Assembly: GCF_901709675.1 (NCBI RefSeq)
Contig: NC_051100.1
Coordinates: forward strand, 8,900,786-8,964,785
DNA length: 64,000 nt
Reading direction: 5' to 3'
Source: Syngnathus acus
Lineage: Eukaryota; Chordata; Actinopteri; Syngnathiformes; Syngnathidae
This document shows positions 23,801-33,990 of this stretch, piece after piece (the stretch's first letter is position 1; each line of letters begins with the position of its first letter). The notes under the pieces were generated by a model. The model was not told the DNA's origin. It saw nothing but the letters and a program-made list of their open reading frames with translations, and made no database searches. The position numbers were made by a program, and so were the translations under genes.

Positions 23801-26099
23801 TAAATGTAGCACACACGGTACTGCAAATACTGTTATAGCATCTTCGTCTTGCACCATGAATGCAAAGTGAGCAATTCTCTGTTCCAACTTGAAAGAATAT
23901 CTGTGAGTCAAGAGAGAAATGTTCAGCAGGTCAATGCATGCATGTGCTGGTCAGTTAAAATAGACTGATGCAGCACTTATAGGGCCTTGCAAGTGAACTG
24001 GCCTGCCATGCAATTTTAAAAGCACATGATATTTCTATAAAAAGTCCTATATAAGAATAAATTTCTTTTCATGGCCCCACAAAGGCAATGCAACAATTCC
24101 AATGAGGAAAAAGGTTCCCCACCTCTTTTCTACTCCATGCAAAGATCAATTGTTCAAAGGAAGCAGCAGATGACTGAGAGCATTTCTCCAGAACAGGTGT
24201 AGGCAGAGAGCGGATACACTTAGGAAAAAGACATGGAGGCTCCATCTGCACTCCTCACACCGCCTATGCTCCCGGCAAACGCAGCCTTTTAATGAGCTGC
24301 AGCCACGAGCGTCTGCAGCGCCATACCCGTGTGCGCAGCTAAACCACATCCTGAAATCTCAGGAATGCTCGCTAGTGACCATGTCTTCTCGGGGAACAAG
24401 GCATTTTGCACAAAAGGACCTCTGTTGGCGCAATGATAGCGTTCATTTTGGCCAACAATATTAAGTGCAAACATGAGCAACATACACAGCTTTCTCTGTT
24501 ATAAAGATTAAGGTCTGTAATGTCTGCCTACATTTCCATTTAATTGCACAGCAATGCAGGCTCAACACAACTACACACAGGCACACGCGCACACAATGTT
24601 GCGTTCAAGGAAACGGCAACTTTAGGCCGCTTAAATGCAAATACAAAGGAACACATTCTAGAACAAAGTGCCTCAAAATCCAAACAGTTTCTGTTCAGTT
24701 CAGAGGTGTTGCAGCAGAAATTACCCCAATATAAAATTGAATGCAACTAGGTGACAGCATCACGCTGCCTTCCTGTTTCCTCATTGCAAATCTGTCAAAG
24801 AGCGTGTAGTTTTATTTTAGTTTAACTTTACAAAATAAATGTTAAATGTTACTTTAAACATTCTCTTACAAAGTGCAGGGAATGCATGCACCTTATTTCA
24901 AATCAAAGCCTCCCAAAACATATTGCGAGGTTGGACAGAACATTGCAAGAATTCAAAGAAGCTGTTGTGAGACTTCATCAAAGACGTGGAAATACTGTGA
25001 AGTGTGTGTGGGCATAGTGTAGATTTGTGCTCATGTGTTACCCTCCACCCACGCACTAAACAAACATGGGATGGTGGGGTTGGATGGGGGAATGTCTTGT
25101 CAACTTCCAGTAAGGACATGCACCATAGTCACATCAAGTTGTGCATTGTACTTATGCAACGTTAATAAGGCTAGGGTTGCACAATCATCGACTTCACATC
25201 GGACTGGCTGCAAGACAATACGCATTAAAGACAAATGCTGGACATAAAGCATTACTTTTTGTCCCCCTTTTGGTGAAGTGTGAAACAATCGAGGAGACAT
25301 AACAGCAGATTCCTGACGCCCTGTCCGCCTGCAGTCAGGGGCAAACTACGCTATGTCGATTACATATAACAATAACATCTTATAATCTGCTGATGTGCGT
25401 TCTCGCGCATGAAATAAGGCGCTCGGTAACCTTCACAATCGCTGGGACATTTGTTGCTGCACGTTTTCGAGGGTCAGCCTAAGTTAGACACGCGGCAAAT
25501 ATAGAAAAGATCATGCATGTCCTGTTAAACTACCAAGTAAACATGCACACTTTGCAATAATGCTAGAAAGGACAACAGCACAAATCCAACTGAAGGATTA
25601 ACAATAGAAAACTGGCGCAAATGCTAGCTAAAGGCAGGGAAGTTTGTGCCTTATTTTCAATGATGGCGCCTGAGTAACAACTCTTTCGTGTGTTTAAAAA
25701 AATAATAATAGAACGACTTTGGCTGAGGCTGTAGGTAAACTTATGAACAATAAAATAACAACGCTAACAGTGGTGGTGGGCTAGCCTACTCCCTAACATG
25801 CTGCAGCCGACCGTACAATTACGATCTCAGTCTGCATGCATTGTCGTTTCTTTTAAGAGCATAAGCGTGCTAACATCTTTCGGCGATTGAATATTGCACA
25901 AAAAAGTTTGCGACTCTGCCGTTGCAAAAGCAGCGAGTCAACTGCACGCGTCTCATAATTTGACAGGAAGCGAGTTTGTGCGCAATGCGAGTGCAGCGTC
26001 ACGATCGGGTCTCTATTTGGCAAGCGCTGGTAGTGGTGTGGTGGTCTGATGGGCAGATCTCGCATACCTGCTCGGCTTGGAGCGATCCGGGGGCTCCAT
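9750..26099 (-). CDS. map3k4: Mitogen-activated protein kinase kinase kinase 4 (MEKK4/MTK1), complete 27-exon model, 1587 aa
   Basis: Cytosolic MAP3K that activates p38 and JNK through MKK3/6 and MKK4, under GADD45 control (family knowledge). Exons in transcript order: 26099-26068, 20851-20661, 20569-19146, 18337-18077, 17771-17619, 17534-17377, 17295-17179, 16684-16585, 16472-16389, 16318-16049, 15973-15824, 15454-15293, 15152-15019, 14321-14243, 14152-14074, 13588-13495, 13247-13125, 12355-12255, 12175-12095, 11837-11646, 11395-11325, 11217-11101, 11017-10858, 10786-10664, 10316-10210, 10070-9891, 9770-9750. The sum is 4764 nt, in frame throughout; human is 1608 aa with the same exon count. 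Landmarks: [45 protein letters not shown] and [10 protein letters not shown]. The kinase domain (about 1323-1581) has GEGQYGKV (1329-1336), K1351, HRD 1440-1442, DFG 1460-1462 and the ending VCTDEE. The start ATG has a strong context (GCCATGG). One intron is GC-AG. Confidence 0.96.
18071..18076 (-). other. map3k4: Non-canonical GC splice donor in map3k4
   Basis: On the minus strand the exon ends AACCAG and the intron begins GCAAGA. Continuing from the CAG codon to the acceptor at 17772 restores the conserved order ...[15 protein letters not shown]. No GT occurs at the junction. GC-AG introns are a minor but real class, and the surrounding donor match is strong, as that class requires. Confidence 0.85.
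19146..20569 (-). other. map3k4: map3k4 large exon (1,424 bp)
   Basis: One exon encodes about 475 residues of the N-terminal regulatory region. It includes the conserved blocks around [45 protein letters not shown] and [10 protein letters not shown]. Between the HFKVNYDSL block and the HLQRQRLAF block the fish protein has a Cys/Pro/Asn-rich stretch longer than I recall in mammals. An acidic run ([11 protein letters not shown]) follows [10 protein letters not shown]. The antisense open frame of about 219 codons at 19161-19820 is a shadow of this exon. Confidence 0.93.
20852..26067 (-). other. map3k4: map3k4 intron 1 (5.2 kb)
   Basis: The longest intron of the gene, between the 32-nt coding part of exon 1 and exon 2. 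It is GC-richer at about 21.8-22.9 kb and 25.9-26.0 kb. A poly-T run lies at about 23078-23096 and a possible decayed hAT fragment at about 23293-23465. No coding exon was recognised; first introns of this size often hold enhancers, which is inference. Confidence 0.8.
23293..23465. mobile_element. Possible decayed hAT-type MITE
   Basis: The left end reads CACAGGTGTCAAACTT and the right end ATGAGTTTGACCCC. These are inverted relatives of the terminal CAGGGGTGTCAAACTC of the hAT-type element at 37074-37401. No clear target-site duplication was found and the interior is diverged. Confidence 0.35.
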
Positions 26100-26350
26100 G
26101 GCGAGAAAGCGGCGTTCTATTCTTCGCCGTGCATGGACTGAAGCATGTCCAGGCAACCGCGGACGGACTTTGCACCGGTTGCTTTTTGCACAAAAGACGA
26201 TTAAGAGTCTCTTTGAAGCACTTTCGATCCGCCGGCAAGGTGGACTTTCGCTTGTGCATATGCAGCCGCCATCTTTCCAATGTTCATTGACTAGAGGAGT
26301 GCCTCACAGCTCACAAGGCTACTGCGTTCCTACGGAAGCCCGGATAGCTC
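26068..26350 (-). promoter_or_regulatory. map3k4: map3k4 first exon, 5' UTR and probable promoter
   Basis: The first coding part (32 nt) encodes [10 protein letters not shown] plus two bases of an Arg codon and ends at donor GTATGC. The sequence further upstream on the minus strand (26100 to about 26350) is rich in CpG relative to its surroundings, as in housekeeping promoters. No TATA box is evident. The start site is not defined by sequence alone. Confidence 0.6.
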
Positions 26351-26499
26351 AGCTGCAGTCGCTCCCCCCACTTTTGCACGTTCTTTACCCCTCTCACTTT
26401 TGTTCTCATTTGCTCTCTAAAAACTATCAAAGTGTTATAGTATTAATAAAAATAAAATAAGTGCTCCTTCCTACTTGGATTGCATGGTCAACGTGCTTT

Positions 26500-26690
26500 T
26501 CGTTTGTAGCGCTTTTCTATTTTAGTACTCAAAGCGCTTCTCACGGCTTCCTCATGCACTTATTGATGAATCGATGAGGAGCAACTGTGCGTTCAGTGTC
26601 TTGCACATCGATATGGTCACAATGGCTGGGGTTCGAACCATAAATCCCCGGGTGAGAAGACAACAACTCAACTCCTGATCCACACCGCCC
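26500..26690. repeat. Dispersed fish repeat (AGCGCTTTTCTA... family)
   Basis: Contains TAGCGCTTTTCTATTTTAG, GTTCAGTGTCTTGCACATCG and GGCTGGGGTTCGAACC in the order seen in a repeat common in teleost genomes. Family recalled from memory; no name assigned. Confidence 0.5.
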
Positions 26691-28059
26691 ACAAAACAAT
26701 TAATGATTTTCTAGTTTTTCTCCCAATATTTGTGTTAAATTCATGCCATAGTGCCTCAGATCTGATATATGGGATTTAAAACTGGGTTCTCTTCCCACAT
26801 TCCACCAAATGGCATGATGAAGTCTGCCCATAGCTGTTTTTCTTTTGTCTGAGGTGGCCTACAATTGTTGGAATTAAAAAATGAATCAAATATCTTAAAG
26901 CCCATATAAAACTGCATGCATTTAATTGAATGCACTGCGCACAGAATGGTTGTGTCCAGTCCTTTAATTCAAAGAGGCTTTTGTGTATGCTGTAATGAGT
27001 AGCCTGCAAAGCTTGCAAAAAAAAAATGTTATGTATGATTTTCATGTTGTCAAACATTTATGATGTGCTAAGAAGTGATCACTGGAAGTTTATTTATCCA
27101 TCTATCAGCTGCTGGTAAATTGTTGGATTATAAACCTTTTGAAGGATTGTACATTTAATTATACAAAGCATTTTAATCTACTTTATGTATGAAATTCACT
27201 GGATAAATAAAGTAGCCTTGCTTGCCGTGCTTTGCCATACAAATTTTAACATCTAATTTGTTCATGTTTGATGAGCGAATGTGTTTGGACATTTTATCGC
27301 AGTTCAGCTCATGTTATATTCTAGAACAAATGCTCTTTCGAGTCCATTAAGGCTCATGCGCCACAGAGTTTCCCAACATCAATGTTGGCTTCTTTTTATT
27401 TGCAATGACAGACCCATTATTTGGTGAAACCCACAAATGATTTGTGTTGTCAATTCTAATTGAGAAACAAAGGCTATGTACAGAATAGCGGTGTTTCACT
27501 TGCTCACGTTGCCTACACCCACATCTCATTCATTCTGAACACGACACTTGGTATACTGGCTGCTGCTCAAGCAACTTCCGCTGTTCTGTATTCCCACACT
27601 GGGCAGATGGACAAGCCTACTCACATGCTGAAAAAAAGTGGATTAAAAAAAGGCCTAACATCCTCTACCATGTTGTTACATTTCCGTCGTAGAAAGAAAA
27701 CACTTGAGGGTGGATGATGCCAACTAAACCAATTTACCACCAAACAAGTACTTCTAATTCCTGATTAAAGTGGTAGCTGAGTATGTCACATATTAATTAT
27801 GTGATGGACTAATGATTCATATTTTTTGACAGTGTGATTTTCTGTACTGGTGGAAAGACAGCATACAAACTATCACCAAGAAGCAAGAGGAAGTGTTTGG
27901 CTATAGTTAAGTACACTGTGGTGGAATATACTGTACTAATATGTAAATAAGTTAAGATGCAAACCTAAACAGATTACTTTTTATCTACATGAATCTCCCA
28001 TTGCTTTGTGTGAGCAAAACCCTCACCCTGCCACCTACACAGTTGTAAAATAACGAAAT

Positions 28060-28086
28060 GGGCAGGGCAGGGCAGGGCAGGGCAGG
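28060..28086. repeat. (GGGCA)n microsatellite
   Basis: Five tandem GGGCA units upstream of kcnk1. Confidence 0.9.
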
Positions 28087-28423
28087 AGGTGAGCAAAATC
28101 TTATAGTTAATGGCAAGCCTTTTTAACATTGAGAATTTGTGTTGCAGGTGGGTGGTATAGGAAAAATTAAATTATATATATCTATAACTATTAATATGAC
28201 AAGTCAAAGGTATCTTAAACTCAAGTTTGTCGTGGGCGGAAATTATGTTTTTAATTTATTCTAACTGGGCACAACTACATAAAGAGCTAATATGTTATTT
28301 TGACAGATAATGTATCTTGAATTAAAATTCCAACTGTTCAAAAATGGAATTACAAGTGGTCTATAGATTTTTTTTATATCTTCAATGTTAAATTGGGAAA
28401 TTCGACTTAGCTTTACTTCTTCG

Positions 28424-28473
28424 ATTTATTTATTTATTTATTTATTTGTTCATTTATTTATGTGTATTTATTT
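28424..28473. repeat. (TTTA)n-rich simple repeat
   Basis: Interrupted TTTA units, with GTTC and GTGT breaks, about 450 bp upstream of the kcnk1 start codon. Confidence 0.85.
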
Positions 28474-28499
28474 CTAAATTATAATTAACTTCACTTGAC

Positions 28500-28915
28500 C
28501 GGAGGGAGCTTGCCCTACCTGGAAAGGAGAAACGAAACTTGGGACGTCACACGGACATTGTCTCCTACAGTCACTTGATGTCTTCAAGTACAGTTGGAAA
28601 CACAGCAATTCTTAAACTTCCATCCATTCCTTTTTCAATTTAACTTAAGGATTCTGTTTGCATGTAGCATTCATAAATACTAAAAAGGACAATATGTTAT
28701 ATACATTTTGTAACGTGATGAGCATGCTCAATTTCAGTTTTCTTCCGTCCACCCGCAGTGAGTACCGTTAACACCGCGATGTCTTTGAACGTCACTGAAA
28801 CGGCAGCAGGTTTCACAGAAAGGGAAGAGAATAAACATTGCAGCCTTGCCCGGATACAAACCCCTTTCTTTAGTTTACAGGAGTTGCGTTTGTGGTAGCA
28901 TCCCACAATTTGAAG
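28500..28915 (+). promoter_or_regulatory. kcnk1: kcnk1 upstream region and 5' UTR
   Basis: More GC-rich than the flanks. Contains a CRE-like GACGTCA at 28543-28549. No ATG occurs in frame immediately upstream of the chosen start, which has A at -3. Promoter function is inferred from position. Confidence 0.4.
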
Positions 28916-31900
28916 ATGCTCCAGTCCATTGCTAGTAGTTCGTGCATGCAGATCATCCAAACCCACAAATCGACGTGGTATTTTGTGTTTCTGGTGCTGG
29001 GCTACATCCTTTATCTGATCTTCGGGGCCATCGTCTTTTCGTCCGTCGAGCTGCCATACGAAGCCGCCCTGCGCAAGGACCTGATGGAAACGAAAGCGAA
29101 TTTCCTCCGGGACCACGAGTGCATCACGGAGGAGAGCCTGGAGCGCTTTGTCAAGGAAGCGCTCGACGCGAGCAATTACGGCGTGTCCATCCTCAACAAC
29201 ACCACTAACTGGAACTGGGACTTCACCTCTGCGCTCTTTTTTGCCAGCACCGTGCTCTCCACCACAGGTGAGCTGGCTCTCACAAAGAACATTAGACTAC
29301 TTCATGCTATTATTATTATTATTATATGCTGTTTATTTGTAACTTTGCCCAACTGCTACATGGGATATAGAAAATTACCCTACCTTTAAAAAACAAATCT
29401 TGATCATAATTGTGGACAATCAAACACACGATACACTCTTCAGTTCAATTCATTCGTGTATGGCACTAGTTATTAGGCCTTCCGTGCCTAGAGGCTTCAT
29501 TGGCCTCACTAAAAACTGGCACTGGCATATTTCACAGTTCCACAGGTCACTGTCTGGTGGGAAAACACACATTGGCTTATCAATCAGTGCTCATATAATT
29601 ATCTTTTTATTATACCAGCACACGATATTACATACTACATCAGGTCAACTGGATGATCTGTTGCCATCAGCATAGCTGAGCGGTACCACAGGCACATGAG
29701 AATAGGTGTGCAATTATTGTTTTTATTGATGTTTAAAGTATTTATGTACATATGTTACTCATACAAGCACCTAGTATGTCAGCGCCTAAAGTGTCACCCC
29801 CTCAGTGTGTATGTCGTAATTTCCCTTTCCTGACACCCCACATCTTTCCAACATGTGCAAGAGTTCAAGATCTGTTGTTTTGTTTTATATTTTGCGATAT
29901 TTCTGGTTGTGTTTTTTGTCCTTGAGATCCTAAAATCTTAAAATATAGAGTCAAGTTTGTTATCAACTGTCAAGTTGGTGGTTTTCAACTGTCAAGTTGG
30001 TGGTTATCAACTCTCAAGTTGTTTCTCAACTGTCAAGTTATATATAAATATGTATAAAAACATAAAAATATGCATATATCCATAGTCTGTGCACAGTAAC
30101 AAAACGTACAAATGCAATGAGAAGAAAAAGTGTAGCAATAAGAACAAGTGTAACTTAATAATTAACCATGAATAGTTTGCTCCAGTGCAACTTCTTTTCT
30201 TATGGAACAAAACATCTCTCTTTATTCAGTCAAACGATAACATTTGTTAAAGTAAACCCTTTATACAAACAGTGATGTTGTTTGTCTTGAGGCAATAAGA
30301 CAGTTTTACTGTCACCCAGTGACTAAAAAAAAATATGCATACATACATATGCATTGACACTACCTGAGGGAACTTTAGTCCGACAACATGGCAGCAGCAG
30401 TTATCTAGAAGGTTTCAACATACATATTGTACGCAGCTTGTGTTTAAGTCCTTGACCGTACTGTGTGCTTGCTGGTAAAACACACCCATTTAGCAGAGTC
30501 TATCCATCAAATATAGCAGGGAGGGAGGTTTAAACTATTAAACAATAAGAAGACTCAAAAGTGTGGTGTAAAAGATGTAGTAAAAAAAAAAAAAAAAAGC
30601 GAGGCATGGTAACACACACAAGATTATATATTATATTATAATATGCAAAATTGTAATATTCATACTTTAATCATGGTACACCACAGTTCATTTCAGAACA
30701 TTTTGTGTGTTTGCTTCAAGTCTTCTTTAGTTTATGATGAAACTATCTTTTAAAGGGTTAAAGGACTTTTCATTCACCTGCGTGTAACACGTAGGCTCTT
30801 TGTTTACACAATAACAGTCATTTAGGTCGCAAAACAGGTCTTAAAAAATGATGGGGATGGTAGCTTAGTTTCAGTGTTGAAAATGGAAGTCTTCAAAATA
30901 TGTTCAGTCAGGCAAATACTGTTTGTAGAATTTGTCTGAATATTGTGACAAATCTAATTTTCATTGTCTTGCTTTTGCCCTTAGGTTATGGTCACACAGC
31001 CCCACTGTCAGAGGGTGGCAAGACTTTCTGCATTATCTACTCTGCGTTCGGCATACCGTTCACCCTCCTCTTCCTCACCGCCGTGGTGCAAAGGATCATG
31101 GTTTACAGCACAAGGAAACCTATTTCGTACATCCACATACGCTGGGGCGTGTCCAAACCTCTGGTGGCCATCATCCACTCTTGTCTTCTGGCTTTTTTGG
31201 CCATCACTTGCATCTTCCTCATCCCTGCGGCCATCTTCTCGGCACTGGAGGAAAACTGGAACTTCTTGGAGTCGTTCTACTTCTGCTTCATCTCACTCAG
31301 CACCATCGGATTGGGCGATTATGTGCCGGGAGAGGCGGCTAACCAGAAGTTCAGGGAGCTCTACAAACTTGGAATCACTCGTAAGTAGTAGGCCAACTAT
31401 ATAAAATATCAATGTCCATTTTATGTTTACCTACTTGCATTACAAATATAGTGAGCACGATAGCTGTAGTTTGCAGTGGTATACAACCAATCATATTGAC
31501 ATAGTCCATTTAACGTAATGCCCCCGGCAGTTAAAACTCAACATTATCATCTCCGTGTGCAACTGTTTGATACAACTCTTGTATTCGATTAGTGTATCTT
31601 GTAAGTCTTTGCGAGCACCAAAATGAGGTCAACACACATCTCATAGTAATATCACACACTTCCCATTACAAGAAAAGGATGTTACTTTTGGTTCTAGAAC
31701 AGTTCTCACTTCCTTTGAGCCGTCTCGTTGGTCTATGGCTTAAGAAATATTTTCTTTACTTCTTTTAAATATCTCATTTAGATTACAAATGGAGGAAAGG
31801 AAAGGATCTCTGATTAAAAGGGTTCAACGTGTTGCATTTCAACTTGAATGTGTTCAATGATCATTTTTCATTATAACCGTGCAGCATCCATTTCCACCCA

Positions 31901-32721
31901 CATTACAAATACGGTTAAGTGCTGTATAAAGGGCTATTTTTCTACAAAAGATAAGTCTCACCATAAATTAATCACCTTTATACGTTATATGCATCCTTTT
32001 GAAATAATCCTGTATGAAAGGAAAGAAAAGAAAGCATCGAGAATTCGCCAGTGTGGGTGACATTTGTGTGCGTCATTCGGTCATTCAGCTTGTAGGATGC
32101 ACAGTAAATTTATGTATGTTGTGACGTCAGCGCCATGTACAAAACATCCAGTGTATTTTTAGAGCTGACTTCACAAATAGGCTGCAAGCTAGCAGATGAT
32201 TTGAAATTACAGGGTTGTGCAAAGATCTCAGGCTCCAGTTAGAATTGTTAATCTTATTTTCACTTGTAATTTGATAACCATAGTTTTTCTTGTACTCATC
32301 ACATATTAAGAATAAAAAAAAGAGAATTGTGGAGGAACATCGCCCCCTTGCGTCAAAATCTATAAACAAGGTTTGTGATCATTGTTTTGTTCATTGATGA
32401 TTGTTCAAATTCACACAAATGATGAATTTTATTTGGTTTAACACTTACCTTTTCTGGCCTCTGTTTTTAGTCTACTTGATCATGGGCCTGATCATCATGC
32501 TTGTGGTCCTGGAGACTTTCTGCGAGCTGCAGCAGCTGAAGCAACTGAGGAAGATGTTTTACCTGAAAAAGGAAAAGACGAGAGACCGTCTGGCCATCCT
32601 GGAGCACGACCACCTTTCCTTCAACTCTGTGGAGGACAGTGCACTTAGCGACGACAAGGCCCGCATGTTCGTTAGTGTTTCAAGTCTGTCCTCTCGTAAC
32701 GGCGACTTCATGATCCAGTAG
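28916..32721 (+). CDS. kcnk1: Two-pore-domain potassium channel TWIK-1, complete, 332 aa
   Basis: K2P background channel of plasma and endosomal membranes (family knowledge). Exons 28916-29267, 30985-31380 and 32471-32721; human KCNK1 also has three coding exons and 336 aa. M1 is about residues 21-41. The extracellular cap holds C69, the conserved inter-subunit cysteine position. Sequons N94-N-T and N95-T-T are present, and N95 is a known glycosylation position in the human protein. Pore 1 is TTGYGH at 116-121, its Thr-117 matching the human residue linked to unusual ion selectivity. Pore 2 is TIGLGD at 224-229 and M4 about 245-266. The cytosolic tail has LKKE (281-284), a sumoylation-type motif, and ILEHDHLSF (292-300), resembling the human endocytic di-isoleucine region. 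The last residues (SSLSSRNGDFMIQ) do not resemble the human tail. Which teleost copy (1a or 1b) is undecided. Confidence 0.95.
29268..30984 (+). other. kcnk1: kcnk1 intron 1
   Basis: 1.7 kb, splitting the pore-1 selectivity filter between codons for TTG and YG. It contains a hairpin-forming minisatellite at about 29951-30040 and an A-rich tract near 30581-30598. No other gene seen. Confidence 0.9.
29951..30040. repeat. Minisatellite of a hairpin unit (CAACTGTCAAGTTG)
   Basis: Four copies of CAACT-GTCA-AGTTG or a one-base variant, separated by GTGGTTTT, GTGGTTAT and TTTCT. Each unit is a small inverted repeat with a 4-nt loop. The last copy has lost its final base. A fifth, partial copy (TCAAGTTTG) leads the array. 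Confidence 0.85.
31381..32470 (+). other. kcnk1: kcnk1 intron 2
   Basis: 1.1 kb with GT-AG ends, no recognised feature apart from a CRE palindrome TGACGTCA at about 32122-32129. Confidence 0.85.
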
Positions 32722-33990
32722 TGGTATGGTGATAGACCAAGACAATTTCAATTCATAATACAACTTTGCTGTAGTTCTTGCTCATTATGAGCCGCCCGTT
32801 CGTTAAATTATTTGTTGAAATGTCTTAGGAAGAATTGTTTTTCTATTAACATATCATTCAGGAGAATTCATCAGTTGCTTCTAGGCTTTTGGGAATTAAG
32901 ATGCACATGGCTTATTTCAGAAAAAAACTATGGTGAACATGTTGTTCATTGACAGTTGCTCTATAAGGCTTGTGTTGACTTCCATTGCCTCGGTTGCCTA
33001 TCTAATGGGAAGAGCAACGTGTCAAGATGGTTAATGTCCCAACAGTTTAGTGGCATCATTTTAGTTGGCAAATCCGTACTAAGAAATTGACAGACACTTT
33101 TAAAAAATTTAATTTAAGAATAGTGGTTCTATGTGAGTGCTGCTTCAATCTTTAATGAAGGTGTAAAGTTTCCCTGCTTGCCCTCCATGTCATTCATGGA
33201 TGTATGAGTTACAATCACGTTCTTGCGATAATTTATGTTGTACCTGTGTGTTTGTACACACTTTGTTTTATTACCTTGTCTCATATCATATAATGTGCAC
33301 ACAATTTAGGGGAAAAGGATGTGAGATTCACCTCTAAGTGTACTTTTGTACATGTACCGTACACGAACCAGCCAAAATGGCAGATGTGGTTCTAAATATC
33401 GCAGCTGTATTGTGAAAGAAGTTGAACAGGTAGCAGACGTAACGTTAGTCAAGTTATACTCGACAAAAACAACCGAGTGTATTTTTAAAGGGATTACTAG
33501 CCAGAAGTAAAATGCTTTGGCAAACATATTGATATTTTAATCAATGTGTTATGAATGCCTTTTGCAAAGCTATACATGCAATCAGATATACTGTACACGA
33601 TGTTGTTTCCAACTCAGCTATCGTAGCTCAGCTGACTAAGCGCAGTAGGGTCACGTTGACAGTCAAGCGTATGTGATAACGACAGTTTTCCCATCTTGAA
33701 GTTACAAATGTAATTGATACATTGTGGGAAATTTCTTTTATTTGTGAACTGGTTTTATATGTCAGCTGGGGAGGGGGAAAGCCCTCAGATGTTGTTGTCA
33801 TTATTGCTGTAAGATATTTCACTGGTCAGTTAAGTATATACATGGATGGATTCAATTTACTCATGCTGATGGCACAAGTCATCAGCAAATGTCATGTTGA
33901 GTCCATAATGTGTATTGAAAACATTTCATTTTAAGGGAAAAGTACTTGATTGATGTTTCTGCCTCTCAAATAAAGTGCTGTTTTCTAACT
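32722..33990 (+). other. kcnk1: kcnk1 3' UTR
   Basis: AT-rich, non-coding. The best poly(A) signal is AATAAA at 33969-33974, followed by a T-rich/GT-rich stretch. This implies a 3' UTR of about 1.25 kb. Confidence 0.65.

Larger units (their letters stand above)
26351..28500. other. Intergenic region between map3k4 and kcnk1 (divergent genes)
   Basis: About 2.2 kb between two genes transcribed away from each other. It contains a dispersed fish repeat at about 26500-26690, a (GGGCA)n run at 28060-28086 and a TTTA-rich tract at 28424-28473. No coding exon seen. Confidence 0.7.

Noticed and set aside
26338-26352. GCCCGGATAGCTCAG, identical to the 5' end of a vertebrate tRNA-Lys
   Set aside because: The sequence diverges right after the D-arm start, and no anticodon arm or B box follows, so it is not a tRNA gene. 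It may be chance or a tiny SINE scrap.
26627-26637. B-box-like GGGTTCGAACC
   Set aside because: It belongs to a dispersed fish repeat and has no A box or cloverleaf around it.
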